A stretch of 64,000 nucleotides of DNA from an uncultured delta proteobacterium. GTDB lineage: Bacteria; Desulfobacterota; Desulfovibrionia; Desulfovibrionales; Desulfovibrionaceae. The position numbers were made by a program, and so were the translations under genes. Below the pieces are notes generated by a model. It searched no databases and had not been told where the DNA came from. It was given only the letters and a program-made list of their open reading frames with translations. Numbering within the stretch: the first letter of the stretch is position 1; each line of letters opens with the position of its first letter. The stretch lies in the NCBI GenBank assembly GCA_903843965.1, contig CAIMRY010000031.1:62001-126000 (forward strand), read 5' to 3'. Below, piece after piece: positions 27,111 to 36,251 of the stretch.

Positions 27111-28994
27111 ATGCACCGATTCATCCGCTGTGCGTTGTTGACATGCCTGCTTCTGATCCTGGCTGCGCCTTCGCAGGCCGCCCTGCCGCAGCAAAGACGG
27201 GTGGCGCTGGTCATCGGCAACGGGGCCTACAAGGCCGCGCCGCTCAAGAATCCCGTCAACGACGCCACGGACATGGCTGCGGCCCTGAAGCTGCTCGGCT
27301 TTGAAGTGACCCTGCTGACCGACGCCGACCAGCAGCAGATGGACCGGGCCGTGCGCGAGTTCGGGCTGAAGCTGCGCCAGGGCGGGTCCGGGCTGTTCTA
27401 CTACGCCGGGCACGGCATCCAGGTGGCCGGGGAGAACTATCTGGTGCCCGTGGGCGCCAACATCCAGACTGAGAGCGACGTGCGCTTCACCTGCCTGCCC
27501 GCCGGAATGGTGCTGGGCAAGATGGAGGACGCGCGCAACGACTTGAACATCATCATCCTGGACGCCTGCCGCAACAATCCCTTCTCCCGGGGCTTCCGCA
27601 GCGCGGAGCAGGGCCTGGCCAAGATGGACGCGCCCACGGGCTCGCTCATTTCCTACGCCACCGCCCCCGGCTCCGTGGCCTCTGACGGCGCGGGCAGAAA
27701 CGGCCTGTTCACCCAGCACCTGCTGCGCAACATGGCCACCCCTGGCCTGCCCATCACCGAGGTCTTCATGCGCGTGCGCCAGAGCGTGGTGACGGAGACC
27801 AAGCGCAAGCAGGTGCCGTGGGAGGCCTCCAGCCTCATCGGCCAGTTTTATTTTTCCGGCTCCGCAGCGGACCAGCCGTCACCGCCCGTTGCCGCGCCCG
27901 TTGCCGCGCCCGTTGCCGCGCCAGTCACTGCGCCTGTCGCCGCCGCCCCGCTTCCGTCCCGGCCCCTCGACCTCAAGGCCGAGAAGAAGCGCATGGTCGA
28001 GGAGGCCGCGCAGCTCCGGCGCGAGCAGCAGGAGCTGGCGCAGCTGCAGGCCTTGCAGGCCGAGCAGGACCGCCTGGAGACGGAGCGCCAGAAGCTTGCC
28101 CAGGCCAAGCTGCTGGCCCTGGCCCCGCGCCCCAAGCAGAGCCCGCCCGCGGCACTGGCCGCAACGCCCCAGCCGGGCGCCTATGACGCGCAGTTTGCCG
28201 CCCTGGCCCGCGCCGGGCTGCCGGACGCCCGGAACTTTTTCGAGCAGGCCGTGCAGGCCCGCCCGAACGACGCCGAGGCCCGCGCCGGGCTGGCCATCGC
28301 GCAGGTTGTCTCCGGGAGCGAATCCGACACCAGGTACCAGCTCCAGCGCCTGAACGAGTCCGGCCTGCAGACCGCAGGCGTGCGCCTGGCCAAGGGTCTG
28401 CTGCTGGGGCTGGAGGGGAACGCGGACGCGAATTACCACTTCAACCGGGCTCTGGAGGAGCAGGCGGACAAGGCGCTGGCGCTGCTTTGCCAGAGCACTG
28501 CCGCAGCCAGGCAGGGCGAGTACCAGAAGGGGCGGCAGCTTTTGGCCCAGTATAACGCGCTCGTGCCCGAGGCCGAACGCGCCGAGATCGTGGCGACCCT
28601 GGCCAAGAGCCTGGATGTGGAGAGCGCCCTGGTGGGCAGGTTCACCCTGGACCAAGGCCCCAAGAGCATGACCACCTGGGACCTGGTCCTGGACATCTCC
28701 CGTCAGAATGATTCGACGTTGGTGGGCACCGGCACCCTCACCATGGGCAAGGTGCGCGCCTTTGACTTCAAGTTCGCCCAGCGCAAGCTCACCGTCCTAC
28801 TGGAGGGGGATGTGTTCCTCATCCCGATCTTCTACTGGCGGCTGACCCTGGACCTCTCCAAGGGGCTCGACTCCATGCCTGTGCTGAGCGTGGAGGCGTC
28901 CTCCTCCAAGGAAGGGGGCTGGAGCCCCGCCGGGCCAGCCGATTTCGACCCGCCGCCGCGCGCGCTGGTGCGCAGCGGGGCCGCCTCCAAGTGA
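27111..28994 (+). CDS. Secreted caspase-like (C14) protein
   Basis: 627-residue exported protein. A signal peptide (1-24, ending SQAA) is followed by a caspase/peptidase C14 domain (about 30-245) with His H101 in YYAGHG and Cys C153 in LDACRNN, the complete dyad. A linker with repeated APVAAPVAAPV (bases 27888-27955) and a Gln/Glu-rich coiled coil (about 290-345) lead to TPR-like repeats and a C-terminal beta-rich domain. The family cleaves after basic residues in cyanobacterial and alphaproteobacterial examples; substrate here unknown. ATG at 27111 chosen for the signal peptide and GGAGAG upstream. It is the only plus-strand gene between putA-lrp and the Mla operon. Confidence 0.88.
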   Translation: MHRFIRCALLTCLLLILAAPSQAALPQQRRVALVIGNGAYKAAPLKNPVNDATDMAAALKLLGFEVTLLTDADQQQMDRAVREFGLKLRQGGSGLFYYAGHGIQVAGENYLVPVGANIQTESDVRFTCLPAGMVLGKMEDARNDLNIIILDACRNNPFSRGFRSAEQGLAKMDAPTGSLISYATAPGSVASDGAGRNGLFTQHLLRNMATPGLPITEVFMRVRQSVVTETKRKQVPWEASSLIGQFYFSGSAADQPSPPVAAPVAAPVAAPVTAPVAAAPLPSRPLDLKAEKKRMVEEAAQLRREQQELAQLQALQAEQDRLETERQKLAQAKLLALAPRPKQSPPAALAATPQPGAYDAQFAALARAGLPDARNFFEQAVQARPNDAEARAGLAIAQVVSGSESDTRYQLQRLNESGLQTAGVRLAKGLLLGLEGNADANYHFNRALEEQADKALALLCQSTAAARQGEYQKGRQLLAQYNALVPEAERAEIVATLAKSLDVESALVGRFTLDQGPKSMTTWDLVLDISRQNDSTLVGTGTLTMGKVRAFDFKFAQRKLTVLLEGDVFLIPIFYWRLTLDLSKGLDSMPVLSVEASSSKEGGWSPAGPADFDPPPRALVRSGAASK

Positions 28995-29045
28995 GCCGCA
29001 GCCCCCTTTGCCTTTCCCGCCTGTTTGCGTTAGCCAGAATGCAGA

Positions 29046-30212
29046 ATGCTGCACGCCTCCAAAATTGATGCCCTGCCAAAGGGCTTGGCCGTCAGCGATG
29101 CCCCTGGCCAGCTGACCCTCGCCTTTTCCGGCGACCTGAACAGCGCCACCGTGGCCCGGCTTTGGGGCCCGGCCCTGGACCGCGTGCGCGGCGGCGCGCG
29201 CACGGGCTCGGCAATCCAGAAGGGCAGCGTCCTGTGCCTGAAGCTCGCCCAGGCGGGCTACATCGACGGAGCCGGGCTGGCGCTGCTGGTCAAGCTGCGC
29301 GCCGAGGCCGAGGCCCGTGGCGCATCGGTGGAGCTGCTGGGGCTTTCGGCAAGCCACACGCACCTGCTCGATCTGGCCGGGGACGCCGAGCGCGAGGCCG
29401 TCCAGAAGCCCCAGGAGCGCCGGGGCCTCAAGGGCCTGGTCGGGGTCGGCGTGGGCAATGTCCTGGCTGGCATGGCCGAGGTCGTGTCCTTTGTCGGCGA
29501 GTGCTCGCTGGTGGTCTGGGAATCGGTCCGCCACCCGGAGCGCGTGCGCTGGAAGGACGTGTTTCTGGCGGCCATGGCCGTGGGTGTGGAGTCCATGCCC
29601 ATCATCCTGCTCGTGGGCTTCCTCATGGGGCTCATCATGAGCTTCCAGTCGGTGATCACCCTGCAGCGCTTCGGCGGCGAGATATACGTGCCGAACATGC
29701 TCGGCCTGGTCATGTTCCGCGAGATGGGCCCGCTGGTCACGGCCATCCTGCTGGCCGCGCGTTCGGGCTCGGCCTTTGCGGCGGAGATAGGCACCATGTG
29801 CGTCAACGAGGAGCTGGACGCCATGACCACCATGGGCATCAGCCCGGTGCGCTTTCTGGTGGGGCCGCGCATCCTGGCCTCGCTCAGCATGGTGCCGTTC
29901 ATGACCCTGTTCTTCAATTTCGCCAGCCTCGTCGGAGGGGCTATGGTCATGGTCTCCATCGGCTTTCCGCTGGTGACCTTCACCTCGCGCGTGTTCGCCA
30001 ACGTCACCGACAACGATCTCATCGCGAGCCTGGTCAAGATCCTCGTGTTCAGCCTGCTGGTGGCCGGGGTGAGCTGCCTGCGTGGCCTGCGCACCGGCGG
30101 CGGAGCCAGCGCCGTGGGCCGCAGCACCACCAGCGCCGTGGTCAGCGGGCTGATCCTCATCACCGTGGCCGACGGGCTCTTCGCGGTGCTGTTCTATTAC
30201 CTGAAGATTTGA
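29046..30212 (+). CDS. mlaE: MlaE-type permease with N-terminal STAS domain
   Basis: 388-residue inner-membrane permease of an MCE/Mla lipid transporter. Residues about 15-115 form a STAS domain (AYIDGAGLALLVKLRAEAEA), the fold that E. coli supplies as the separate protein MlaB. The rest is MlaE with about five hydrophobic segments and the family block EMGPLVTAILLAARSGSAFAAEIGTM. The fusion explains why no mlaB gene is found here. First gene of mlaE-mlaF-mlaD-lipoprotein. Confidence 0.92.
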   Translation: MLHASKIDALPKGLAVSDAPGQLTLAFSGDLNSATVARLWGPALDRVRGGARTGSAIQKGSVLCLKLAQAGYIDGAGLALLVKLRAEAEARGASVELLGLSASHTHLLDLAGDAEREAVQKPQERRGLKGLVGVGVGNVLAGMAEVVSFVGECSLVVWESVRHPERVRWKDVFLAAMAVGVESMPIILLVGFLMGLIMSFQSVITLQRFGGEIYVPNMLGLVMFREMGPLVTAILLAARSGSAFAAEIGTMCVNEELDAMTTMGISPVRFLVGPRILASLSMVPFMTLFFNFASLVGGAMVMVSIGFPLVTFTSRVFANVTDNDLIASLVKILVFSLLVAGVSCLRGLRTGGGASAVGRSTTSAVVSGLILITVADGLFAVLFYYLKI

Positions 30213-30237
30213 TAGGGCCTGTGGGGTGGATACGCAC

Positions 30238-31050
30238 ATGAACAACGACGGGACCATCATCCGCGTGCGCGACCTCTCGTGCGCCTACGGCGCCGAGACC
30301 GTCCTGAAGGACGTCTCCTTTGACGTGCGCCGGGGCGAGGTCTTTGTGGTCATCGGCCGCTCCGGCTGCGGCAAGAGCACGCTGCTCAAGCACATGATCG
30401 GCCTGCTTGCGCCCACAGGCGGCAGCATCGTCCTGAACGGCCGCGACATCGTCACCGCCAGGGGCCCGGAACGCATTGAGATATTGAAGAGCATCGGCGT
30501 CATGTACCAGGGCGGCGCGCTGTTCGGGTCCATGAGCGTTCTGCGCAACGTGGGCCTGCCCCTGGAGGAGTACACCGACCTGCCGCAGGAGGCGGTGGAC
30601 GCCATCGCCCGGGTCAAGCTGTCCCTGGTCGGGCTGGAGCGCTTCGGCCACTTCATGCCCACGGAGCTTTCCGGCGGCATGGTCAAGCGCGCGGCCATCG
30701 CCCGGGCCATGTCGCTGGACCCGCCGATCCTGTTCCTGGACGAGCCCTCCGCGGGCTTAGACCCCGTGACCTCCGCCGGGTTGGACAGCCTGGTGCGCAG
30801 CCTGGCCGAAACCCTCGGCATCACCTTTGTCATCGTCTCCCACGAGGTGCCGAGCATCCTGAACATCGCCGACAGGGTCATCCTCATGGACGACGGGGTC
30901 AAAGGCATCGCGGCCGAGGGCGACCCGCGCGAGCTGAACGCCACGAGCACCCACCCCGAGGTGCGCCGCTTCTTTGACCGCGAGGCCGCGCCACGCGGCG
31001 CGCACCTGCCCATTGCCCTGCAAAATATCCAGGAGGAAGCCCGGCCATGA
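30238..31050 (+). CDS. mlaF: MlaF-type ATPase
   Basis: 270-residue ABC ATPase powering the Mla transporter. Walker A GRSGCGKST, Q-loop MYQGGALFGSM, signature LSGGM and Walker B ILFLDEPSAGLDP are all present. I used ATG at 30238; GTG at 30226 in the same frame is possible, with GGGG either side. Ends in ATGA overlap with mlaD. Confidence 0.94.
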   Translation: MNNDGTIIRVRDLSCAYGAETVLKDVSFDVRRGEVFVVIGRSGCGKSTLLKHMIGLLAPTGGSIVLNGRDIVTARGPERIEILKSIGVMYQGGALFGSMSVLRNVGLPLEEYTDLPQEAVDAIARVKLSLVGLERFGHFMPTELSGGMVKRAAIARAMSLDPPILFLDEPSAGLDPVTSAGLDSLVRSLAETLGITFVIVSHEVPSILNIADRVILMDDGVKGIAAEGDPRELNATSTHPEVRRFFDREAAPRGAHLPIALQNIQEEARP

Positions 31051-32195
31051 TCCGAGGCAGCGACCATCTCAAACTTGGCCTGTTCGTCATCGGCGGGGCG
31101 TTTTTGCTCCTGGTGGTGCTGTTCGCTCTAGGCGCGGGCCGTTTTTTCAAGAAGACCTACATCATCGAGACGTACATCAACGAGTCCGTGAACGGGCTGG
31201 AGCAGGGCTCGGCGGTGAAGTACCGGGGCGTGCGCGTGGGCAGCGTCTCGGAGATCGGGTTCGTGGCCGCCAAATATGGCCGCAAGGCCGAAGGCCACCG
31301 CTACGTGTACGTGGAATGCACCCTGGACAAGGATCTGTTCGGTGGACTGGGCAACAAGCCCGCCGAGAAGCAGGCCGCAGACGAGGTGGAGCGCGGGCTG
31401 CGCGCCCGGCCCATCTCCCAGGGCCTCACCGGCCAGCTCTACCTGGGGCTGGACTACGTGGACTCGCAGCGCAACCCGGCCCTGCCCATCAACTGGGAGC
31501 CAGGCCACATCTACATTCCCGCTGCGCCCAGCACCCTGTCCCGCGTGGAGCAGGCCGTGCTCGGCATCAGCAACACCCTGGGCGGACTGGATGCGGCGGA
31601 CCTGCCCGCCGCCGTGAAGAGCTTCCGCCGCCTGGCGGACAGCGCCAGCACGGTGCTCGAAGGCACCGACGCCCGCGAGGTGGGCGCGCGCCTTTCCGCC
31701 ACCCTGGAGCAGACGCGCAAGCTGCTGGCGCGCATCAATGCATTGATGGAGAACCCGGCGGTGGACACCATCCTGCCCGAAACGGCCCGGACCCTGACTG
31801 GGGCGCGCAAGCTCATCGAGGGCTCCGGCGGCGATGCCGCGGCCCTGCTGCGCGAGGCGCGGGAGACCACCGCCAGCCTCAAGGCCTCGGCCAAGGTCCT
31901 GGAGTCCTTCCTGACCAGCCCGGCGACCAAAAAGCAGTTGGCCGAGATGCCCGCAGCCATGCAGCAGGCCCGGGAGACCGTGGGCGAACTCAAAAGCGCC
32001 GCCACGCGCCTGAACGCTGTGTTGGGCCGCGTGGAAAGCCTCACGGCCTCGCAGCAGGCCAACGTGGAATCCGTGCTGGACAACGCGCGCCAGCTCATTG
32101 AGAACCTGCGCGAACTCACCGGCGAGGCCAAGCGCTATCCCTCCGGGGTGCTCTTCGGGCCTCCGCCAAGCAAATCGCCCCTGGGTGGGCAGTAG
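31047..32195 (+). CDS. mlaD: MlaD-type MCE protein
   Basis: 382-residue periplasmic protein anchored by one N-terminal membrane helix (about 8-30, LGLFVIGGAFLLLVVLFALGA). An MCE domain follows (YINESVNGLEQGSAVKYRGVRVG). A long helical C-terminal part (about 170-370) probably forms a needle or tunnel to carry lipids across the periplasm. Start overlaps mlaF (ATGA). Confidence 0.92.
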   Translation: MIRGSDHLKLGLFVIGGAFLLLVVLFALGAGRFFKKTYIIETYINESVNGLEQGSAVKYRGVRVGSVSEIGFVAAKYGRKAEGHRYVYVECTLDKDLFGGLGNKPAEKQAADEVERGLRARPISQGLTGQLYLGLDYVDSQRNPALPINWEPGHIYIPAAPSTLSRVEQAVLGISNTLGGLDAADLPAAVKSFRRLADSASTVLEGTDAREVGARLSATLEQTRKLLARINALMENPAVDTILPETARTLTGARKLIEGSGGDAAALLREARETTASLKASAKVLESFLTSPATKKQLAEMPAAMQQARETVGELKSAATRLNAVLGRVESLTASQQANVESVLDNARQLIENLRELTGEAKRYPSGVLFGPPPSKSPLGGQ

Positions 32196-32203
32196 AGGAC
32201 ACC

Positions 32204-32830
32204 ATGCTGCACGGAAAAGGCTGGAACATCCTGGCGTTGCTGTGTGCGCTGCTGCTTCTGGGCGGCTGCGTCAAGCTGGAGCAGAAGCCCCTGGACAAGC
32301 GCTTCTACGCCCTGGAGGTGGAGCGCCCTGGCGTGGCCCTGACCACCTTCGCCTCCCCGGCCACGCTTCTGGTGCGCCGCCTGCAGATCGCGCCGCGCGT
32401 GGCGGGCCGGGAGCTGGTCTACCGCACCGGGGACTCGGCCTGGACAGCGGATTTCTACAACCTGTTCTTCGTCATCCCGGCGGACATGCTGACCCAGGAC
32501 CTGCGCACCTGGCTGCGCGACGCGGCCCTGTTCGCCAACGTGGTGGACCCGTCGAGCCTGGTCCTGCCGGACTACATCCTGGAGGGCAACGTCAGCGGCC
32601 TGCACGGCGACTTCGCGGTCAAGCCCGCCCAGGCCGTGGCCGACATGCAGTTCCTGCTGCTCAAGAACACCGCAGGCGAGCGCAGCGTGGTCCTGACCCG
32701 CAGCATCCGCAAGACCGTGCCCCTGGCCGCCAACACTCCGGCAAAGCTGGTGCGCGCCCTGCGCCAGGCCGTGACCGAAGTCAACATCGAGCTTGAGGCC
32801 GCCCTGCGCGGGGCGCTGGCGCGCAAGTAG
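32204..32830 (+). CDS. ABC-type transport auxiliary lipoprotein (PqiC/MlaC-like role)
   Basis: 208-residue lipoprotein with type II signal LLLLGGC (lipid Cys near 22). The mature domain matches the ABC_trans_aux family (FYALEVERPG, LLVRRLQIAPRVAGRELVYR), found at the end of MCE operons and linked to the outer membrane. It likely replaces MlaC/MlaA functions as the outer-membrane acceptor. Last gene of the Mla operon, 9 bases after mlaD. Confidence 0.88.
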   Translation: MLHGKGWNILALLCALLLLGGCVKLEQKPLDKRFYALEVERPGVALTTFASPATLLVRRLQIAPRVAGRELVYRTGDSAWTADFYNLFFVIPADMLTQDLRTWLRDAALFANVVDPSSLVLPDYILEGNVSGLHGDFAVKPAQAVADMQFLLLKNTAGERSVVLTRSIRKTVPLAANTPAKLVRALRQAVTEVNIELEAALRGALARK

Positions 32831-32860
32831 TCCACGCGCAAGTAACCCACGCCGACCGCC

Positions 32861-33043
32861 TCAGCCCCCGAGCTGCCCCAGGCCGAGCCCGGCCAGCAGC
32901 GCCAGGCAGGCCCAGAACAGGGTCTTGACCGCGCCCGCCAAGCCGGAGGCCGAGGGGAAGCGCTGTTGCGCCCCGTCCGAATGGTCTTCGGGACTGAAAA
33001 TGTACTGCGCAACCCGCCAGCATTCCGATAAAAACGGCGCCAT
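32861..33043 (-). CDS. Small single-helix membrane protein
   Basis: 60-residue protein, no family recognised. The C-terminal third is one hydrophobic helix (VKTLFWACLALLAGLGLG). AGGAGG is well placed before the ATG, and it begins 33 bases after the LysE-type gene on the same strand, so it may be the second gene of that unit. Small size leaves real doubt. Confidence 0.5.
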   Translation of the reverse strand: MAPFLSECWRVAQYIFSPEDHSDGAQQRFPSASGLAGAVKTLFWACLALLAGLGLGQLGG

Positions 33044-33076
33044 GGGCCGACCTCCTCGCGTGTTCGTGCCCCGGCC

Positions 33077-33790
33077 TCAGAACAGCCCGCCCTGGAGCGC
33101 ATCCCTGGCCATGGGGGCCATGCTGGCCACCAGCCCCAGGGCCATGGCCCAGTTGAAGGCCCTGAGCCTGCGGCGGTCCGTGAGAAACCCGCGCAGCGAC
33201 GAGCCCGTCACGGCCCACAAGGCCACGCAGGGCATCCCGGCGAAAAAGAAGACGCCGGTGACGATGAGCGCGCCTGCCACGGGCCTGTCGTGCGGGGCAT
33301 AGGTGCTGACCGCCGTGATGCACATCATCACGGCCTTGGGGTTCACCCACTGGAAGGCCGAGGCCTCCAGAAAGGTCATGGGGCGACTCTTGGCCGGGGG
33401 CGCTTTCGGCCTTGCGGCCAATGCAGCCGGACCGGGCGCGTGGGCCGAAGTTTCGGCCTGACCCTCAGTCTGGCCCTCGGCCTGGCCCGCGTCCTTAGAC
33501 GCTGGCGGGGCGGCGTTGGCGATGCGCCAGGCGAGGTACAGCAGGTAGGCCAGCCCAAGGGCGCGCAGGGTGGGGTAGAGCCCTGGCGCGGCCTTGAACA
33601 CGTAGCCCACGCCCAGGCCCAGGGCCAGCTGCATGAAGGTGAAGCCCAGGGTCACGCCCAGGATGTGCGGCAGGGTGCGCCGCAGGCCGAAGTTTACGCC
33701 CGAGGCCAAGAGCAGGGCGTTGTTCGGGCCGGGCGTGATGCTCGTCACAAAGGCGAACAGGCACAGGGACAGCAGGGTCTCCGGCGTCAT
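33077..33790 (-). CDS. LysE-family exporter
   Basis: 237-residue LysE/RhtB-type inner-membrane exporter, six hydrophobic segments, with the N-terminal TSITPGPNNALLLASGVNFG signature and FQWVNPKAVMM in the second half. The loop between carries an in-frame insertion repeating GQAEGQTEGQAET (about 33430-33500). ATG at 33790 has GGAGG upstream. It faces a MocR-type regulator across 212 bases, a common arrangement for an amine or amino-acid exporter and its controller. Confidence 0.85.
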   Translation of the reverse strand: MTPETLLSLCLFAFVTSITPGPNNALLLASGVNFGLRRTLPHILGVTLGFTFMQLALGLGVGYVFKAAPGLYPTLRALGLAYLLYLAWRIANAAPPASKDAGQAEGQTEGQAETSAHAPGPAALAARPKAPPAKSRPMTFLEASAFQWVNPKAVMMCITAVSTYAPHDRPVAGALIVTGVFFFAGMPCVALWAVTGSSLRGFLTDRRRLRAFNWAMALGLVASMAPMARDALQGGLF

Positions 33791-33965
33791 GGCCGGGCCT
33801 CCGCGCTTTCGGCGTGTGGGTTTCCGGGTCTGTTCATGCTCCCTCCTGCGTCTTGGAATATTTGATCCAGATAGATACAATGTGAGATTGTCACCATCTC
33901 TTGCGCTGTCGCGATCAAGCAGCGGCAACAGTTTTGGAGCAGCCAGCTGTGCTCCAGGATATATG

Positions 33966-33994
33966 TTGACAGAAGCCTATGGTCAATGTATTTA
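33966..33994 (+). promoter_or_regulatory. Promoter of the mocR gene
   Basis: TTGACA (33966-33971) and TATTTA (33989-33994), 17 bases apart. The -10 is weak. The inferred start of transcription falls in the palindrome just after it, so the message would be nearly leaderless if translation begins at 34003. Confidence 0.45.
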
Positions 33995-34010
33995 TTGTCA
34001 CTATGACAAT
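33994..34010. promoter_or_regulatory. Perfect ATTGTCA palindrome over the mocR start
   Basis: ATTGTCA-CTA-TGACAAT is a perfect 7-base inverted repeat with a 3-base centre. It overlaps the predicted promoter and contains the ATG at 34003. A further ATTGTCA half-site lies at 33887-33893 on the LysE side, and a TTGAC/GTCAA pair at 33966-33986. These are good operators for the divergent pair. Confidence 0.65.
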
Positions 34011-35385
34011 ATGGACACCACGCTTGGCAGGGGACAGGCCCATGTATCTGGGTCTCGCGGACGCCATCATGGCCGACGTGGAGCGCGGCGCGCTCAAGTC
34101 CGGCGACCGGCTGCCCACGCACCGCGACCTGGCCGAGGCCCTGGGCGTGACCGTGGGCACCGTGACGCGCGGCTATGCCGAGGCCGCCCGGCGAGGGCTG
34201 GTGCGCGGCGAGGTGGGGCGGGGAACCGTGGTGGCCCTGGGCCAGGACGGGGCCGCGCCCTGGTGGGGCAGGGACGACGCTGACCCGGAGCGCATCGACC
34301 TGGGGCTTGTCACGGGCATGTACGGCCTGGACCCGGACCTGGCCGCCGGTCTGCGGGAGCTGGCCGGGCGCGGCGACGTGCAGGAGCTGCTGCGCTACCA
34401 GCCCTCGCGCGGGATGGCCCGGCACCGCGAAGCCGGGGCCGAATGGCTGAAGCACTACGGCCTGTCCGTGGACCCGGAGCGGGTGCTGGTCACCAGCGGC
34501 GGCCAGCACGCCCTGGTGGTGCTGTTTTCCGTGCTCTTTCGCCCCGGCGACCGCGTGGCCGCGGCCAGCCTGAACTATCCCGGCCTGATGACCGCCGCGT
34601 CCCTGGCGGGCCTCAAGCTGGTGCCCCTGGACTGCGACGGTGAAGGGGTCCGGCCCGAGTCCCTGGCCGAGGCCTGCGCCCGAGAGAGCGTGCGCGGCCT
34701 GTACCTCATGCCCGGCGTGCACAACCCCACCACCGCAGGCGCAAGCCCGCAGCGGCTGGCGCGCCTGGCGGACATCGCCCGGCAGCGCGGGCTTCTGGTG
34801 GTGGAGGACGAGGCCTATGCCCTCACTGCCGATGAGTCGGGCCACACCCTGGCGCGCCTTGCGCCGGAGCGCACGTATTTCGTGGCCAGCGTGTCCAAGG
34901 CCATCGCCGGGGGGCTGCGCGTGGCCTTTGTGGCCAGCCCGCAGGAGCATGTGGAGCGCCTGGCCCTGGGCATCACCGGCACCACCTGGCTGGCCGCGCC
35001 GCTGTGCGTGGAGCTGGCCAGCATGTGGATCAACGACGGCACCGCCGACCGGGTGCTGGCCCTCAAGCGGGCCGAGGCCGGGCGGCGCAGCGATCTGGCC
35101 CGGGAGATCCTGGCCGGGCAGCGCGTCCATTCGCGGAAGAACGGCTACTTCATCTGGCTGGAGCTGCCGGAGCCCTGGCGCGGGGCCGACTTTGAGCGCG
35201 CAGCCCTGGAGCGCGGGGTGGTGGTGGTGGCCGGGGAGTCCTTCGCCCTGGGGCAGACCGCCGCGCCCATGGCCGTGCGCGTGTCCCTCAGCGCCGCGCG
35301 CAGCCGCGAGGAGCTGAAGCGCGGCCTCTTGATCCTGCTGGAGTTGCTGGGCCAGCAGCCCAGGCCGGGCCGGGCCATTGTCTAG
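34003..35385 (+). CDS. MocR-type regulator (GntR + aminotransferase)
   Basis: 460-residue protein. A GntR winged helix (about 10-75, RLPTHRDLAEALGVTVGTVTRGYAEA) is joined to a fold-type I aminotransferase domain with PLP Lys in ASVSKAIAGGLR. MocR proteins use PLP or its imine as effector and control transport or B6 genes. Start ATG at 34003 keeps the conserved WTP before the helix-turn-helix; ATG at 33979 and 34042 (GGGGACAGG upstream) are alternatives. Probably controls the divergent LysE-type exporter and itself. Confidence 0.88.
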   Translation: MTIWTPRLAGDRPMYLGLADAIMADVERGALKSGDRLPTHRDLAEALGVTVGTVTRGYAEAARRGLVRGEVGRGTVVALGQDGAAPWWGRDDADPERIDLGLVTGMYGLDPDLAAGLRELAGRGDVQELLRYQPSRGMARHREAGAEWLKHYGLSVDPERVLVTSGGQHALVVLFSVLFRPGDRVAAASLNYPGLMTAASLAGLKLVPLDCDGEGVRPESLAEACARESVRGLYLMPGVHNPTTAGASPQRLARLADIARQRGLLVVEDEAYALTADESGHTLARLAPERTYFVASVSKAIAGGLRVAFVASPQEHVERLALGITGTTWLAAPLCVELASMWINDGTADRVLALKRAEAGRRSDLAREILAGQRVHSRKNGYFIWLELPEPWRGADFERAALERGVVVVAGESFALGQTAAPMAVRVSLSAARSREELKRGLLILLELLGQQPRPGRAIV

Positions 35386-35388
35386 GCG

Positions 35389-36081
35389 TCAGGTCAGGCG
35401 TTCGGCGGCCAGACGCAGCGAGGGCAGCTGGGCGAAGCGCGTGCCCTGGCAGCGCTCGACCAGGGCCGGGCACTGGTCCAGGGCGGTGATGGAGGCGTAG
35501 GGCGGCAGCACGCGGACCTTGCGCTCGTAGAACAGGATGAGCGTCTCCAGCCTGCGGAACAAGCCTGGGCGGTCGCGGTCCACCTGGTCGAAGGACTCGG
35601 TCATCCAGCCTTCGGTGTGGAAGCCCAGGGCGTAGATGTTTTCCGGCTCCCCCGTGGCCGATGGCGCCGGGCCGATGCACGCGCCCTTCCAGCCCAGGCC
35701 GTCCAGGGCCGATTGCACGGCAAAGGCGGGCAGGTCCGGCGCGGCGTTGTCCAGCAGCAGGGCGCGCTCGCAGTGGAGCGAGAACACGAGGCGGAAGGCG
35801 TTGCGCTGCTGCACCGCGCGGTTGCGGCCCAGGGCAATGGCGACCTTGAATTTTCCCTTGCCGAGCAGGGCCTTGGCCTGTTCCTTCATGTGGTCCTTGT
35901 CCTGGCCGGGGTCTTGGCCGGGGTCAAGAAACAGGTAGGTCTCGGCGTCCACGTCGGCCAGGGTGCGCAGGGTGTCTTTCAGCAGGGCCAGGGCCAGGGG
36001 ATCGGGCTGGCCGCTGGCCAGGGCCTCCGGCGTCAGCACAGGCAGGGGATGGTTGGCGAAGAGCAGGACGGCGGATTTCAT
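35389..36081 (-). CDS. Hypothetical protein, distantly like DUF2064 transferases
   Basis: 230-residue soluble protein. The layout (AVLLFANHPLPVLTPEALA at the start, then DPLALALLKDTLRTL, a GP-containing substrate segment near CIGPAPSATGEPENIYALGFH) faintly recalls DUF2064/CofC-like nucleotidyltransferases, but the metal-binding D residues are not clear, so this is tentative. A short DPGQDPGQDKD repeat interrupts the fold. It begins 170 bases from a divergent oxidoreductase. Confidence 0.65.
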   Translation of the reverse strand: MKSAVLLFANHPLPVLTPEALASGQPDPLALALLKDTLRTLADVDAETYLFLDPGQDPGQDKDHMKEQAKALLGKGKFKVAIALGRNRAVQQRNAFRLVFSLHCERALLLDNAAPDLPAFAVQSALDGLGWKGACIGPAPSATGEPENIYALGFHTEGWMTESFDQVDRDRPGLFRRLETLILFYERKVRVLPPYASITALDQCPALVERCQGTRFAQLPSLRLAAERLT

Positions 36082-36251
36082 TGCGGTCTCCTGTGGTGGG
36101 CGAATATTCCCGGCGCGGCGGCCCGCAGACAGTAAACACCGGGGCCCGGCCTGGCAACCCCGCAGGGTGATGTTTCCGCAGGGCTTGAAGCCAGGCGGCG
36201 AAATGCGTAAATGAACGTGGCCGACAAGAGCAACACACAATCGGAGGGGCG

